9,366 bases of DNA from Clostridia bacterium (GCA_029256345.1 JAQSYC010000048.1:1-9366), one strand, 5' to 3'. Counted from the first letter of the stretch, positions 1-7,130 are shown. Made by a program: numbers and translations. The notes: generated by a model from the sequence alone, not told the origin.

Positions 1-647
1 GTCTCCTTGGGATTTCTTAAAATCAAGGTAGCGAGTCCAGATAACATCAGCTGCTGAAAAAAAACTGCAATAAAACCATAAATCAGATAGTTCATATAAG
101 TAAGTTTTGAATCGTATAGCATCCTGTCGGTAAATTGGAAGGAAAGTGCTATATTGTTTGCAGTATTTTGAGGTAAGGAACCTTTGGCACCTATTATTTT
201 TATTTCTGCTCCTGCGGAAACTGTCTGAATAATCTCTGCCGCCCCTGCATAAGCATTATTCCCTATCACAACATTGGTGCCGTTGGTAAGGATTAGTACT
301 TGTGAGGCTTTCCCTGACAGGATATTATCATTTAAATGAGGGGGGATATAAAGTCCCATATAAGCCTTTTCTTGATCTATATCATTTTGCAGTTCCTCTC
401 TGCTAGACGCATAATGACTGATATTAAAGCGTTCACTCTGATCAAAATACTGAATGATATTTCGGCTTAACTCCGTCTGATCTTCATCTAATACAGTGAT
501 TGAAACATCATCCACGTAGTGATGATAATAGGCTCCTGCAAACCATATTGTTAAAAACGGGATCCCTACAAAAAGTAAAATAAGCAGTCCTGCTTTTTTT
601 GAAGTAAATTTCATTTCTTCCAGGATACTTTTAAAGAGTAAGTTCAT
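1..647 (-). CDS. ABC-2 type transporter permease, second paralog (3' end cut by window edge)
   Basis: Partial gene: 215 codons are visible from an ATG at 647, and the reading frame stays open to the left edge. The start has a strong ribosome site (AAGGGGG) and overlaps the stop of the upstream permease by 17 bases, so translation is probably coupled. The protein begins with a short cytoplasmic stretch, one membrane segment (about residues 20-40) and a large extracytoplasmic domain (about 41-180). The next membrane segments start near residue 184. It aligns along its length with the preceding gene: SILEEMK matches SISEELK, VLDEDQTELSR matches VVDQDGSQLSR, and both have IQYF/AQYF and IP motifs at the same places. 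It is therefore a tandem paralog, of the YbhR/YbhS-like ABC2_membrane_3 type. By family knowledge two such permeases form the membrane dimer of an exporter. The missing part should hold the remaining membrane helices. Family assignment is firm, substrate unknown. Confidence 0.88.
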   Translation of the reverse strand, partial: MNLLFKSILEEMKFTSKKAGLLILLFVGIPFLTIWFAGAYYHHYVDDVSITVLDEDQTELSRNIIQYFDQSERFNISHYASSREELQNDIDQEKAYMGLYIPPHLNDNILSGKASQVLILTNGTNVVIGNNAYAGAAEIIQTVSAGAEIKIIGAKGSLPQNTANNIALSFQFTDRMLYDSKLTYMNYLIYGFIAVFFQQLMLSGLATLILRNPKE

Positions 648-1791
648 GTTTTGCCCCCTTCTTTATAAGAATCTCTGAGCTTATCAAGTATCTTATCATT
701 GTAAAACTCACCATGCTGATTGTAAAAACTATTAGAAAACAGATGTCTGCTCCTGCATTTTGCAAACTTCCTTTCAAAAATAAGTTTCTTATATTATCTC
801 CATAATGGTAAAAAGGTATCAAATAGGCTGTTTTTTGATAAAAGGGCACCATAGATATTAAAGGCCATGTATACCCTGCCATGACTGAGTTAGGAATCAA
901 TAAAAGTCCCACTATGACAATAGCCACCACCCTGTTTGGCACCCATGCCGAGACAGCCACTGATAAAGCTGCTACAGCCAAGGCCACAAGTATACTTAAT
1001 ATAATGGCCATACCAAGAGAACCTCTAAAAGGGATCTTGAATCCATAGATTTGAACCAGTATATTGGTGACTAACGCCATACTTCCAAGGCCCGCATAAA
1101 AAATGGTTTTCCCTAGTATATACCCCAAGATGTTTCTTTTTTTATCCTTGATTTTCCTAGACTTGATACACAAAACAGCTGTAAGTCCAATGCCTGTTTG
1201 ACAGATAATGGTACCATACCCTGGCGTCATAAAATAACTAAAATTTTTAGCCGGATTATATAAAGCCCTTGTTTCAAAACTTATTGGCATTGCCGTATGA
1301 TAAGCTTCTTCTTCATTCATATTAAGTCTTGCTTCCAGCTGTTTAATAGATGCGCCTGTTCTTAGGGTTAATAAAATTTCACTGGCCTTGGCTTTGGCAA
1401 CACTTGTAATACTCATATGGCTGCCATCGTAAAGCATAAGTACAGTGGGAGACCTAAGACTCACCACATCCTGTGAGAAGTTTTTAGGTATGACTATTCC
1501 CGCTTTTATCTGGCTGGTATCTAAGAGTTGCTGTAATGCCTGCTGGCTCTCCACATAATATTTGAGGTCAAAGCTTTCATTGTCTGCAAAATACTGTGCA
1601 ATTTGTCTGCTGAGCTGAGAACCATCCTGATCCACCACGGCAATAGGAATACGACTTATTACCCCGTTTGAAAGCTCCCAACCCACTATCAGATTGATCA
1701 AAATGGGCATAACCAGCGCTATGATTAAGATCATTCGATCTGTTTTAAGCTTCTTTAGTTCTTCACTGATGCTTTCATACACTTTTATCAC
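631..1791 (-). CDS. ABC-2 type transporter permease, first paralog
   Basis: A 386-residue inner-membrane permease. It has one N-terminal membrane segment (about 20-38), a large extracytoplasmic domain (about 40-185), then a block of five hydrophobic segments (about 186-208, 223-250, 258-283, 288-308, 349-370). The C-terminal part carries the usual ABC-2 pattern of a Pro/Gly-rich turn (AGYTWP) followed by IPFYHYGDNIR. This layout is that of the YbhS/YbhR/YhhJ type, which works with an HlyD-family adaptor and a cytoplasmic ATPase. The start is a GTG at 1791. The spacing from GGAAAGG is tight, but the first residues align position for position with the downstream paralog; an in-frame GTG at 1784 (fourth codon) is the alternative. 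It lies 23 bases after the adaptor gene and overlaps the next permease. The transported compound cannot be read from the sequence; drugs, lipids or peptides are all possible. Confidence 0.92.
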   Translation of the reverse strand: MIKVYESISEELKKLKTDRMILIIALVMPILINLIVGWELSNGVISRIPIAVVDQDGSQLSRQIAQYFADNESFDLKYYVESQQALQQLLDTSQIKAGIVIPKNFSQDVVSLRSPTVLMLYDGSHMSITSVAKAKASEILLTLRTGASIKQLEARLNMNEEEAYHTAMPISFETRALYNPAKNFSYFMTPGYGTIICQTGIGLTAVLCIKSRKIKDKKRNILGYILGKTIFYAGLGSMALVTNILVQIYGFKIPFRGSLGMAIILSILVALAVAALSVAVSAWVPNRVVAIVIVGLLLIPNSVMAGYTWPLISMVPFYQKTAYLIPFYHYGDNIRNLFLKGSLQNAGADICFLIVFTISMVSFTMIRYLISSEILIKKGAKHELTL

Positions 1792-1814
1792 TACCTTTCC
1801 AGCCGTTACCCCAA

Positions 1815-3221
1815 TTAGTTTTTGTTCTCAAATTGAATGAAAGCACTCATGCCTGGTCTTAGTATTTCTTCATTGTTATCCAGCTTTATCTTTACTCCAA
1901 AAGATACAATATCAAAGTTTCCGTTATCATTAGTGGCTCTTTTTACCGCAAAGCTTGGTTGCTTATTAATAGTCTTAACTTCCCCTGTGAATAACTTGTC
2001 TGGGTAGGAGGGCACCTTGACCTTAACCTTCTGCCCTTCTGTTATTTGTCCCAAATCTATTTCTTTGACATTCATTGCCGTCCAGGCACCTTGTAAGTTG
2101 CTTACGATAGCTATTTGTGTACCTGTAGAAACCAGTTCTCCCTCTTCTGAGTTAATAGCAGTGACAGTGCCGTCCATTGGTGCTTTTATAACGACACTGT
2201 CCAAGTAGGCTTCTACTTCTTCCAGGGCACCTTTAGCTTGTGCCACTAGACCCTCTCTGGCTTCGATACCAGCTTGTGTCTGATATAGGAGAGCATTGGA
2301 GGACTGCACTCCAGCCATAGCCTGTGTCAGCTGTGCCTGTGCTGCCTGCACTCCCGCCTCTGCCTGTATGATCCTAGCTTCACTGGCTTCGACCCCCGCC
2401 TGCGCTGCTTCACTCATAGCAGTTGCTGCCTTTTTATCTTCTATTCTGGCACCTTCTTTGGCCATACTTAAAGTTTGCTCTGATAAATCTAACTGTGCTT
2501 TGACTTCATCTAATTTTTGCTTAGACACTGCACCCTTTTCTGCAAGGAGTGCCACCCTTTCATAAGAAGTCTTCATCACGTTATATGCCACCTCTGCCTG
2601 GGCTATTTCTTGATCTCTTGCCCCTTTATCCGCTTTTTCCTTGACCGCCGCTGAGGCTTCTTGCTGCTTTTGCGAGGCTTTTACCCCTGCCTTTGCTTCA
2701 CTAGCCTTTCCCTCTGCCGCCTTTACCCCAGCTTCTGCTTGTTTAACAAGGCCACTAGAGGCTTCTACTCCAGCTTTGGCCTGCTCATATTGCTCTTTAG
2801 CAGCTTTCAGTGCTGCTTCCGCCTGTGCTACAGCTGCCTGAGCCTGAACTTTTTTAGCTTGCAGCTCTTCACTAGATATCTCAACTAGTTTATCTCCTGT
2901 TTTGACTTCCTGACCTTCTTCAACATATAGTTTAATAATCCTGCCAGGTACTTTGGCATTGACATTAACTTCTTTAGCTTCTATAGTCCCCTGCCCTACA
3001 AGCCCTTGTCTTTCATCAAAGAAATCACTTACTTTTGTCAGTTGCTTTTGATCTTTAAGAGTGAGTTTGGCAATAGACATGATGATCACAATGAGTAGGA
3101 GTAGGATTGGCAGCACTACATAGTAGGTTTTTTTCTGTTTGGCTACTTTGCTTAGCTCATCTTTATTTAAAAGCTTTTTTAGACTCTCTTTATGTAATAA
3201 ATGTTTTAATTGATTTTTCAT
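1815..3221 (-). CDS. HlyD-family membrane fusion (adaptor) protein with long repeat-built coiled-coil hairpin
   Basis: A 468-residue adaptor that should link the ABC permeases to the TolC-like protein encoded just upstream. The order is: basic cytoplasmic N-terminus (1-32), one membrane anchor (about 33-53), first half of a lipoyl/biotinyl-like domain (about 78-118, with VPGRIIKLYVEEGQ), descending helix (about 120-218), hairpin tip (220-240), ascending helix (about 241-342), second lipoyl half (343-376, IKAPMDGTVTAI), and a beta-barrel domain to the end (VKVKVPSYPDKLFTGEV). The tip contains R222-x3-L226-x6-S233, the same spacing as the RLS motif of AcrA that contacts TolC. Both helices are made of 14-residue repeats (A-x-A-G-V-x-A...), about 100 residues per arm, longer than AcrA-type hairpins. 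The start ATG has AAAGGAG seven bases upstream, overlapping the stop region of the TolC-like gene 12 bases away. Family assignment is very secure; the cargo is unknown. Confidence 0.95.
   Translation of the reverse strand: MKNQLKHLLHKESLKKLLNKDELSKVAKQKKTYYVVLPILLLLIVIIMSIAKLTLKDQKQLTKVSDFFDERQGLVGQGTIEAKEVNVNAKVPGRIIKLYVEEGQEVKTGDKLVEISSEELQAKKVQAQAAVAQAEAALKAAKEQYEQAKAGVEASSGLVKQAEAGVKAAEGKASEAKAGVKASQKQQEASAAVKEKADKGARDQEIAQAEVAYNVMKTSYERVALLAEKGAVSKQKLDEVKAQLDLSEQTLSMAKEGARIEDKKAATAMSEAAQAGVEASEARIIQAEAGVQAAQAQLTQAMAGVQSSNALLYQTQAGIEAREGLVAQAKGALEEVEAYLDSVVIKAPMDGTVTAINSEEGELVSTGTQIAIVSNLQGAWTAMNVKEIDLGQITEGQKVKVKVPSYPDKLFTGEVKTINKQPSFAVKRATNDNGNFDIVSFGVKIKLDNNEEILRPGMSAFIQFENKN
2195..2405 (-). 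repeat. 42-base coding repeats, ascending arm of adaptor hairpin
   Basis: Five consecutive 14-residue units start at adaptor residues 273, 287, 301, 315 and 329. They share the pattern A-x-A-G-V/I-x-A/S-x6-Q; the last unit is degenerate. At DNA level the units share a loosely conserved core (ACYCCNGCYTYNGCYTG on the plus strand) every 42 bases. Fourteen residues equal two heptads, so the repeat fits a regular coiled coil. Confidence 0.85.
2655..2822 (-). repeat. 42-base coding repeats, descending arm of adaptor hairpin
   Basis: Four 14-residue units start at adaptor residues 134, 148, 162 and 176. The last three carry a clear A-x-A-G-V-x-A core; the first (AEAAL) is degenerate. It is the same unit as in the other arm, so the two antiparallel helices were apparently built from one repeated module. 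Confidence 0.8.
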
Positions 3222-3233
3222 TTTTTTGCTCCT

Positions 3234-4748
3234 TTATTTGTAAGGCAATACGCCTATATCATTTAAATATTTAGCTTTTGCAAGGTTAAGACCATTGTTC
3301 GCTTCAATAACCTTTGTTTCAATAGATGAAAGATTTTCCTCTGCCGCTATGACTTCCACCATTGTACCTGATAAGTCTTGAAGATTTAAGTTTTTAAGAA
3401 GTGCATTGTCAGCTCCAAAACCTACCTCATATTTTAGTTTTGCTATTTCAACTGTTTCCTCTGCATTTTCCTGCAGCTGTTTGGTCGACTCTGCTACTTT
3501 TTCCATCGCTATAACGGTCTCATAGGACATCCGTATACTGCTTTCAACCTGTAATTGAGTGTCTTTTAAGGCTAGGTCAGCCTTTTCAATCAATAAGTCA
3601 GCCTCTTTGTATTCATTGTCACTACTTTTATAATAAGACCGATTGACAGCTGTCTTTAAATCCTTATAAAGCTCCACCTGTGCATTAGCTTTTTTTATTT
3701 CAAGCCTTGTTCTAAGACCACTGTTGATGCCTTGTGTTAGATTGAAAGGCAGCTTTATACTTTCTGACTCTTCTGTGAGTTTTAGCTTTGTATCAAGTGG
3801 AATATTCAGGTTCTTCTTGAGATTGATCATGGCATTATTGCAGTCTTTGACTTGAAGTTCATAAGTCATTACAGCGCCATCATAATAGAGTTTTGCTAGG
3901 TTTCTGTCATCTTTTGATTTGGCTCCTACTTGGTAAGCAAAGTCAGCATATTCATATTGCAGCTTTCCTCTTTCCATCGCTTTATCTTTTGCCTCTAAAA
4001 GCTTATTGTGCCTCTGGGCTTCATAATAGCTGTTTTGTATTTGTAAAGCAATTTGGTTTTTATAGATATTTACAGAATAACTGGTGACCCTATCCTGTAT
4101 GTCTGCCATTTCAGCAACTAAGTCAGCCAGTGGTGCAGGCTCTAAAGATGAGATCGTCGAAGTTGAAAGTTTACTCGCAACGCTGGTCATGGCGAACTGC
4201 AGTGCCAAATCATATTTGGTTTTACTTGAAAGATACTCCTGCGTCCCTTCATCCAGGTCTTCTAACGCCCCGTTGATGCGCGCTCTATTCTCATCAAGCT
4301 GCGCTTGTACCGCTGCTATTATATTGGCATCTGTCAGTGGGCTTCCCTTTGGTATGGTTAAAACAACTTCTCCTGTGCTTGGATTTTTCACAGGTATATC
4401 CATAGGTGCTATGCCATTATCGAGAGCTGCCTGGGCCGAATCCAGCTGATCCATTGAACTGTAGATTTCCGTTCTTCCACTACTTAAATCACTGGCTGCA
4501 TTGGACAGTTCATTTTGAGCATTATAAATATCATTTTTACTTTCCATAGCATTTTTACTGACAAGAGCTGCTATATCAGCTTGGTTTTTCACCTGCTCCA
4601 TTGTAAGACTGTTGGTGATCCCCTTCTCTACAGCCTCCTCTATCGACAAGGTTAATTCCTCTTGCTGTACTTCTTCACTACTCCCGTAGACTGGGAAGCT
4701 CATTATAAACATTAGTATCAGCATGACACTTATTATTTTTTTCTTCAT
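3234..4748 (-). CDS. TolC-family (outer membrane efflux-like) protein, secreted
   Basis: A 504-residue protein with a clear signal peptide (MKKK, a hydrophobic stretch to about residue 17, likely cleavage after PVYG at 22). It continues with the TolC-family opening LTLSIEEAVEKGITNSL. Two pseudo-repeats follow the family pattern: one around 233-300 (IALQIQNSYYEAQ ... LQYEYADFAYQVGAKSKDDRNLAK) and one around 400-460 (VESSIRMSYETV ... AKLKYEVGFGADNALLKNL). In Gram-negative TolC three protomers make an alpha-helical tunnel capped by an outer-membrane beta-barrel. Here an extra helical hairpin with a short loop (GEVVLTIP, about 110-138) fills the first strand position. The second has only about ten non-helical residues, so a normal barrel is doubtful. 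The start is taken at the ATG at 4748, which has AAGGAGA nine bases upstream and opens directly into the signal peptide. An in-frame GTG at 4781 lacks a ribosome site. First gene of the operon, followed 12 bases later by the adaptor. Confidence 0.87.
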   Translation of the reverse strand: MKKKIISVMLILMFIMSFPVYGSSEEVQQEELTLSIEEAVEKGITNSLTMEQVKNQADIAALVSKNAMESKNDIYNAQNELSNAASDLSSGRTEIYSSMDQLDSAQAALDNGIAPMDIPVKNPSTGEVVLTIPKGSPLTDANIIAAVQAQLDENRARINGALEDLDEGTQEYLSSKTKYDLALQFAMTSVASKLSTSTISSLEPAPLADLVAEMADIQDRVTSYSVNIYKNQIALQIQNSYYEAQRHNKLLEAKDKAMERGKLQYEYADFAYQVGAKSKDDRNLAKLYYDGAVMTYELQVKDCNNAMINLKKNLNIPLDTKLKLTEESESIKLPFNLTQGINSGLRTRLEIKKANAQVELYKDLKTAVNRSYYKSSDNEYKEADLLIEKADLALKDTQLQVESSIRMSYETVIAMEKVAESTKQLQENAEETVEIAKLKYEVGFGADNALLKNLNLQDLSGTMVEVIAAEENLSSIETKVIEANNGLNLAKAKYLNDIGVLPYK

Positions 4749-4784
4749 CCTTATGTCTCTCCTTCCTAACTCAAAAATCACGAT

Positions 4785-4847
4785 AAAAATATTGACTAAT
4801 AGTCATTTATTGTTATACACCAAAAATGACTATTAGTCAATATTTTT
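4785..4847. promoter_or_regulatory. Paired palindromic operators forming a 24-bp perfect inverted repeat
   Basis: The arms 4785-4808 and 4824-4847 are perfect inverted copies separated by 15 bases. Each arm contains a 13-base near-palindrome, TGACTAATAGTCA (4793-4805) and TGACTATTAGTCA (4827-4839), whose outer six bases on each side are exact inverted copies. The two centres are 34 bp apart, about three helical turns. One site covers the -35 region and the other covers the expected transcription start of the TolC-like gene. Operators of this TGACT-N3-AGTCA kind are typical of dimeric TetR/AcrR-family repressors (family knowledge). No regulator gene is in the window. Confidence 0.85.
4812..4840 (-). 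promoter_or_regulatory. Sigma-A type promoter of the export operon
   Basis: On the minus strand, TTGACT (4835-4840) is followed by a 17-base spacer and TATAAC (4812-4817); each hexamer is 5 of 6 to consensus. The expected start of transcription is near 4805, giving a leader of about 57 bases before the ATG at 4748. The -35 hexamer lies inside one operator and the start site inside the other, so repressor binding should block the promoter directly. Confidence 0.82.
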
Positions 4848-4865
4848 TTAGAAATTTTATCCAAC

Positions 4866-4900
4866 AAAAAAAGTGTCGACATTATTTCGTCGACACCTTT
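4866..4900 (-). terminator. Intrinsic terminator of groESL
   Basis: On the minus strand, the 8-bp stem GTGTCGAC/GTCGACAC (arms 4889-4896 and 4873-4880) encloses an 8-base loop. It extends by one G-U and three A-U pairs and is followed by seven T (4866-4872). It starts 44 bases after the groEL stop. The plus-strand side lacks a comparable T run, so it acts for groEL only. Confidence 0.93.
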
Positions 4901-4944
4901 GATTTGCATGCTGTTTTGTATTGATTAAATGGATTGGGTAAAAA

Positions 4945-6579
4945 TTACATCATACCCATGCCACCCATGCCGCCCATTCCTCCTGCTGGCATAGCTGGTT
5001 CATTTGATTTAATATCTGCTACAATACACTCTGTTGTTAAGAATGTAGCGGCTACTGATGTAGCATTTTGAAGTGCGCTTCTTACCACTTTAGTTGGATC
5101 GATAATACCGCCTTCAATCATATCCACATATTCTTCTGTAAGGGCATTAAAACCTACTCCTTTTTGAAGTTCTTTCACATTGTTAATGATTACAGCTGGC
5201 TCAAGGCCTGCGTTTTGTACGATTTGACGAAGTGGAGATTCAAGTGCTTTTAAGATAATACGTACACCTGTTTTTTCATCTCCTGATTTTTCTGCAAGAA
5301 GTTTTTCTACTTCTTTGATAATATGGATATAGCTGCTTCCGCCTCCTGCAATAATACCTTCTTCTACTGCTGCGCGAGTCGCTGCAAGAGCATCTTCAAT
5401 ACGAAGTTTTCTTTCTTTCATTTCAGTTTCTGTTGCCGCACCCACTTTAATAACAGCTACGCCGCCTGCAAGTTTTGCAAGTCTTTCCTGAAGTTTTTCT
5501 CTATCGAAATCTGAGGTTGTTTCTTCGATTTGACGACGGATAAGAGCAATTCTGCCTTTGATATCTTCTTTATTTCCAGCACCATCTATAATTACTGTGT
5601 TTTCTTTATTTACCTTGATACTTGCTGCACGGCCTAAGTGTTCTACCGTTGTTTCTTTAAGGTCTAAGCCTACTTCTTCTGATATAACTGTTCCGCCTGT
5701 AAGCGTTGCAATATCCTGAAGCATTTCTTTTCTTCTGTCACCAAAACCTGGTGCTTTAACTGCAACACAGTTAAAGGTACCGCGTAATTTATTAACAACT
5801 AATGTAGATAATGCTTCTCCTTCTACATCTTCTGCAATAATCAGAAGACGTGCACCTGTCTGAACGATTTGCTCTAATACTGGCAGGATATCTTGGATAT
5901 TAGCAATCTTTTTATCTGTAATTAAGATGTATGGATTTTCCATAACAGCTTCCATTTTTTCTGTATCAGTTACCATGTAAGCTGATAAGTAACCACGATC
6001 AAACTGCATACCCTCTACTACATCCAACTCTGTAATCATTGTTTTTGATTCTTCTACTGTGATAACCCCATCATTTGATACTTTTTCCATAGCATCGGCA
6101 ATAAGATTACCTACTTCATCATCACCTGCTGAAATAGCTGCTACTCTAGCAATGTGGTTTTTGCTGTCTACTGGTTTACTCATAGCTTTAATTTCATTAA
6201 CTGCTACAAGAGTAGCCGCCTGCATACCACGACGAATAATAATTGGATTTGCCCCTGCTGCAACATTTTTAAGACCTTCTGTAATCATAGCCTGAGCAAG
6301 TACGGTTGCTGTTGTTGTACCATCTCCTGCTACATCATTGGTTTTTGTTGCAACTTCTTTTACAAGTTGTGCCCCGATATTTTCAAATGGGTCCTCAAGC
6401 TCTATTTCTTTTGCTATAGATACACCATCGTTTGTAATAAGAGGTATACCATATGATTTATCTAATACAACGTTACGGCCTTTTGGCCCTAAAGTTACTT
6501 TTACTGCATCTGCTAATTGATCTACACCTGACTGAAGTGATTTTCTTGCTTCTAATCCAAATCGAATCTGTTTTGCCAT
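4945..6579 (-). CDS. groEL: Chaperonin GroEL (Cpn60, 60 kDa subunit)
   Basis: A 544-residue type I chaperonin, full length for the family. Subunits form a double seven-membered ring in the cytosol that encloses unfolded proteins and folds them with ATP and GroES. Visible signatures include the ATP-binding segments around TNDGVSIAKEIELEDP and VAGDGTTTATVLAQ, the catalytic-region RIEDALAATRAAVEEGIIAGGG, the apical-domain segment KAPGFGDRRKEMLQDIA, and the flexible Gly-Met tail ending GGMGGMGGMGMM. The start ATG has GGGAGG ten bases upstream and lies 21 bases after the groES stop, so the two genes are co-transcribed. Expression should be controlled by HrcA through the CIRCE element ahead of groES. 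Nothing is missing or unusual. Confidence 0.99.
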   Translation of the reverse strand: MAKQIRFGLEARKSLQSGVDQLADAVKVTLGPKGRNVVLDKSYGIPLITNDGVSIAKEIELEDPFENIGAQLVKEVATKTNDVAGDGTTTATVLAQAMITEGLKNVAAGANPIIIRRGMQAATLVAVNEIKAMSKPVDSKNHIARVAAISAGDDEVGNLIADAMEKVSNDGVITVEESKTMITELDVVEGMQFDRGYLSAYMVTDTEKMEAVMENPYILITDKKIANIQDILPVLEQIVQTGARLLIIAEDVEGEALSTLVVNKLRGTFNCVAVKAPGFGDRRKEMLQDIATLTGGTVISEEVGLDLKETTVEHLGRAASIKVNKENTVIIDGAGNKEDIKGRIALIRRQIEETTSDFDREKLQERLAKLAGGVAVIKVGAATETEMKERKLRIEDALAATRAAVEEGIIAGGGSSYIHIIKEVEKLLAEKSGDEKTGVRIILKALESPLRQIVQNAGLEPAVIINNVKELQKGVGFNALTEEYVDMIEGGIIDPTKVVRSALQNATSVAATFLTTECIVADIKSNEPAMPAGGMGGMGGMGMM

Positions 6580-6600
6580 CTTTGTATTTCCTCCCTATAA

Positions 6601-6885
6601 TTATTCTACTATTGCTAAAATATCGCCTTGTTTAACGATAACATATTCTTCTTTATCTACTGTAACATCAGTGCCTGCATATTTAGAGTAAATCACTTTA
6701 TCTCCAACTTTTACCTGCATTTCTACTTTTTCTCCGTCTACTATCCCGCCAGGACCTACTGCTACTACAATGGCTTCTTGTGGTTTTTCTTTTGCAGTAC
6801 CTGTTAAAATAATCCCTGATTTTGTTTTTTCTTCTGCCTCCAGATGTTTAATAACAACTCTGTCAGCTAATGGTTTTAAGTTCAT
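6601..6885 (-). CDS. groES: Co-chaperonin GroES (Cpn10)
   Basis: A 94-residue co-chaperonin, the usual length. Seven copies form the lid of the GroEL ring. The sequence starts with the family signature LKPLADRVVIKHLEAEEKTKSGIIL written here in two parts: LKPLADRVVIK (3-13), then the mobile loop at about 20-34 with the GroEL-binding tripeptide I25-I26-L27. Further core motifs are VAVGPGG and VKVGDKVIYSKYAGT, the latter covering the roof region. The start ATG has a perfect AGGAGG nine bases upstream. First gene of the groESL operon, directly downstream of CIRCE. Confidence 0.99.
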   Translation of the reverse strand: MNLKPLADRVVIKHLEAEEKTKSGIILTGTAKEKPQEAIVVAVGPGGIVDGEKVEMQVKVGDKVIYSKYAGTDVTVDKEEYVIVKQGDILAIVE

Positions 6886-6933
6886 TAAGAAAGACCTCCT
6901 TTTATATGTTTATCACTATTATTTTCTGTTTTG

Positions 6934-6960
6934 TTAGCACTCGCTCGAATAGAGTGCTAA
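6934..6960 (-). promoter_or_regulatory. CIRCE operator (HrcA binding site)
   Basis: A perfect match to the CIRCE consensus: TTAGCACTC, nine bases, GAGTGCTAA. It lies 49 bases before the groES start, within the expected leader. HrcA repressor binds this element at normal temperature and is released on heat shock (established for Firmicutes). hrcA itself is not in the window. Confidence 0.98.
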
Positions 6961-6971
6961 TCACATTTATA

Positions 6972-7000
6972 ATATTATGGTATTATTTACTTTTATGCAA
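6972..7000 (-). promoter_or_regulatory. Probable groESL promoter
   Basis: On the minus strand, TTGCAT (6995-7000), a 17-base spacer and TAATAT (6972-6977) stand just upstream of CIRCE. They put the start of transcription near 6965, so CIRCE would begin about five bases into the transcript. The hexamers are imperfect, and overlapping TATTAT or TATAAA could be the real -10, so the exact position is uncertain. Confidence 0.5.
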
Positions 7001-7130
7001 ATGTAATTTTTTACTATTTTGATATTTTTTAATCATTTTTCATTGAATTTCTTTAATTCTCTTTGATTTTTATCGTTTTTCTTTTGTTTTTACTTTTTAC
7101 CCTCAAAAAACCTTAAAAATAGCTTGTTGA
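7001..7130. other. Gene-free A/T-tract region between ogg and groESL
   Basis: No open reading frame or RNA gene is seen. On the minus strand this stretch is very A-rich, with repeated runs of A5-A6 directly upstream of the groES promoter, as in UP-element-like or bent DNA. A weak AT-only hairpin overlaps the ogg stop codon, but no convincing terminator for ogg is visible. Confidence 0.5.

Noticed and set aside
2296..2841. Plus-strand Ala/Cys-rich reading frames (2296-2565, 2641-2841)
   Set aside because: They are antisense to the adaptor's coiled-coil repeats. Their composition is a by-product of the Ala/Gly-rich codons, and no ribosome site or promoter is present.
4746..4781. Upstream GTG start at 4781 for the TolC-like gene
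   Set aside because: It has no ribosome site and would put eleven polar residues ahead of a textbook signal peptide. The ATG at 4748 has AAGGAGA at good spacing.
4785..4849. The 24-bp inverted repeat read as a plus-strand terminator, because T's follow the right arm
   Set aside because: No plus-strand gene ends here. The internal palindromes and the overlap with a minus-strand promoter are better explained as operators.
6059..6635. Several plus-strand frames opposite groEL, some Cys-rich
   Set aside because: They are fully antisense to groEL, whose conservation explains the sequence. They have no family resemblance and no ribosome sites.
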